The position numbers were made by a program, and so were the translations under genes. DNA of 6,453 nucleotides, from the NCBI GenBank assembly GCA_964567045.1, contig CAZMLE010000144.1, positions 1 to 6,453 on the forward strand. Reading direction: 5' to 3'. Below the pieces are notes generated by a model, which was not told the origin of the DNA, did not search any database, and worked only from the letters and a program-made list of their open reading frames with translations. This document shows positions 6,086-6,453 of this stretch, piece after piece (the stretch's first letter is position 1; every line of letters starts with the position of its first letter). Origin of the DNA: JAFNGF01 sp964567045. Lineage in GTDB: Bacteria > Planctomycetota > Phycisphaerae > Sedimentisphaerales > Anaerobacaceae.

Positions 6086-6453
6086 ATGACAGCAGAAGTG
6101 GCTGTTCTAAATAGTAATGGAGTCGCGTTAGCCGCTGACAGTGCGGTAACCATCGGCCATCAACAGGGGAAAATATACACGTCGGCGGATAAGTTGTTCC
6201 AACTCTCCGAGTGTGCGCCAGTAGGTATAATGGTTTATGGTAGTGCGTCATTCTTGGGTGTTCCTTGGGAGACTATAATCAAATGTTACCGCGCCAAATT
6301 CGGAAAGAAAACTTTCCAAAAACTCTTTGACTACTCAGAGGACTTCATCTCGTTCTTGAAAACATCAGTCATGTTCCCTGCAAAAAAGCAGAAAGACGAC
6401 GTGCGTAATATATTACTTGGATTCTTTTTTCATCTTCGGGAGCAATTTGAGAA
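6086..6453 (+). CDS. Proteasome beta/HslV-like Ntn-hydrolase, N-terminal part (cut by window end)
   Basis: An open frame of 122 codons plus two bases runs to the window edge without a stop. The start at ATG 6086 has AGGGAA (6071-6076) nine bases before it and places Thr directly after Met. Residues 2-24 (TAEVAVLNSN then GVALAADSAVTIG) match the opening of proteasome beta subunits, with Thr2 as Thr1 and Asp18 as Asp17. ADKLFQLS (34-41) matches the archaeal GKKLFQID block, so Lys36 corresponds to Lys33, with two extra residues between. GIMVYGSASFLG (47-58) fits the glycine strand after it. In that family the N-terminal Thr, freed by methionine removal, cuts peptide bonds inside a ring. Seen: motifs and spacing. 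Inferred: peptidase activity and ring assembly. It could be an uncharacterised bacterial branch rather than HslV; no HslU or other ATPase is visible. A possible -10 box, TAAAAT, lies at 6012-6017 with a poor -35. Bases 5931-6085 hold no other gene. Confidence 0.7.
   Translation, partial: MTAEVAVLNSNGVALAADSAVTIGHQQGKIYTSADKLFQLSECAPVGIMVYGSASFLGVPWETIIKCYRAKFGKKTFQKLFDYSEDFISFLKTSVMFPAKKQKDDVRNILLGFFFHLREQFE

Noticed and set aside
5851..6153. Minus-strand open frame of 100 codons
   Set aside because: It is antisense to the methyltransferase tail and to the conserved start of the proteasome-like gene; no supporting features.

Overview
The window holds one clearly intact gene, for pyruvate, phosphate dikinase (PPDK, minus strand, about 55% GC in a sampled line). 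It lies between two decayed accessory genes, and a truncated proteasome-like hydrolase gene runs off the right edge. The PPDK style (N-terminus beginning MAGKQVYFFGSG, 900 residues) would fit a Planctomycetota-like or related environmental bacterium, but I cannot fix the taxon from one gene.

Left third (17-2479, minus strand, sampled lines about 37-40% GC). Three separate open frames turn out to be one reading frame of 820 codon positions, broken only by an in-frame TAA (codon 68) and an in-frame TGA (codon 555). Protein-like sequence runs straight across both stops. The TGA sits five codons before the first half of a four-cysteine zinc ribbon, whose second half is in the next open frame, and no start codon lies between. 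The reconstructed protein has an unrecognised N-terminal and central region, then a CX2C-X16-CX2C zinc ribbon, then a PD-(D/E)XK-type nuclease core (D658, E681-S-K683). I read it as a recently inactivated, or less likely recoded, large nuclease-fusion gene of the kind found among defence genes. It lies downstream of PPDK in the same direction, after a 123-base spacer full of short degenerate tandem repeats.

Centre (2603-5305, minus strand). PPDK carries all the expected catalytic residues. A strong sigma-70-type promoter (TTGACA, 17 bases, TATACT) and an AAGGAG ribosome site lie upstream. Its own TGA stop, at the expected end of the family, argues against a reassigned TGA codon in this organism.

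Right part (5450-6453, plus strand). A divergent promoter region leads into the start of an adenine-type DNA methyltransferase with a DPPF motif. That gene stops after 71 codons, and its C-terminal tail reappears in another frame about 20-40 bases later, so it is a remnant with a large internal deletion. Next comes the first 122 codons of an Ntn-hydrolase that looks like a proteasome beta subunit/HslV, with Thr2, Asp18 and Lys36 placed like the proteasome Thr1/Asp17/Lys33 triad.

Overall, a housekeeping gene sits inside accessory DNA in which two genes of defence or restriction type are decaying. I see no RNA gene, CRISPR array, insertion sequence or convincing terminator.
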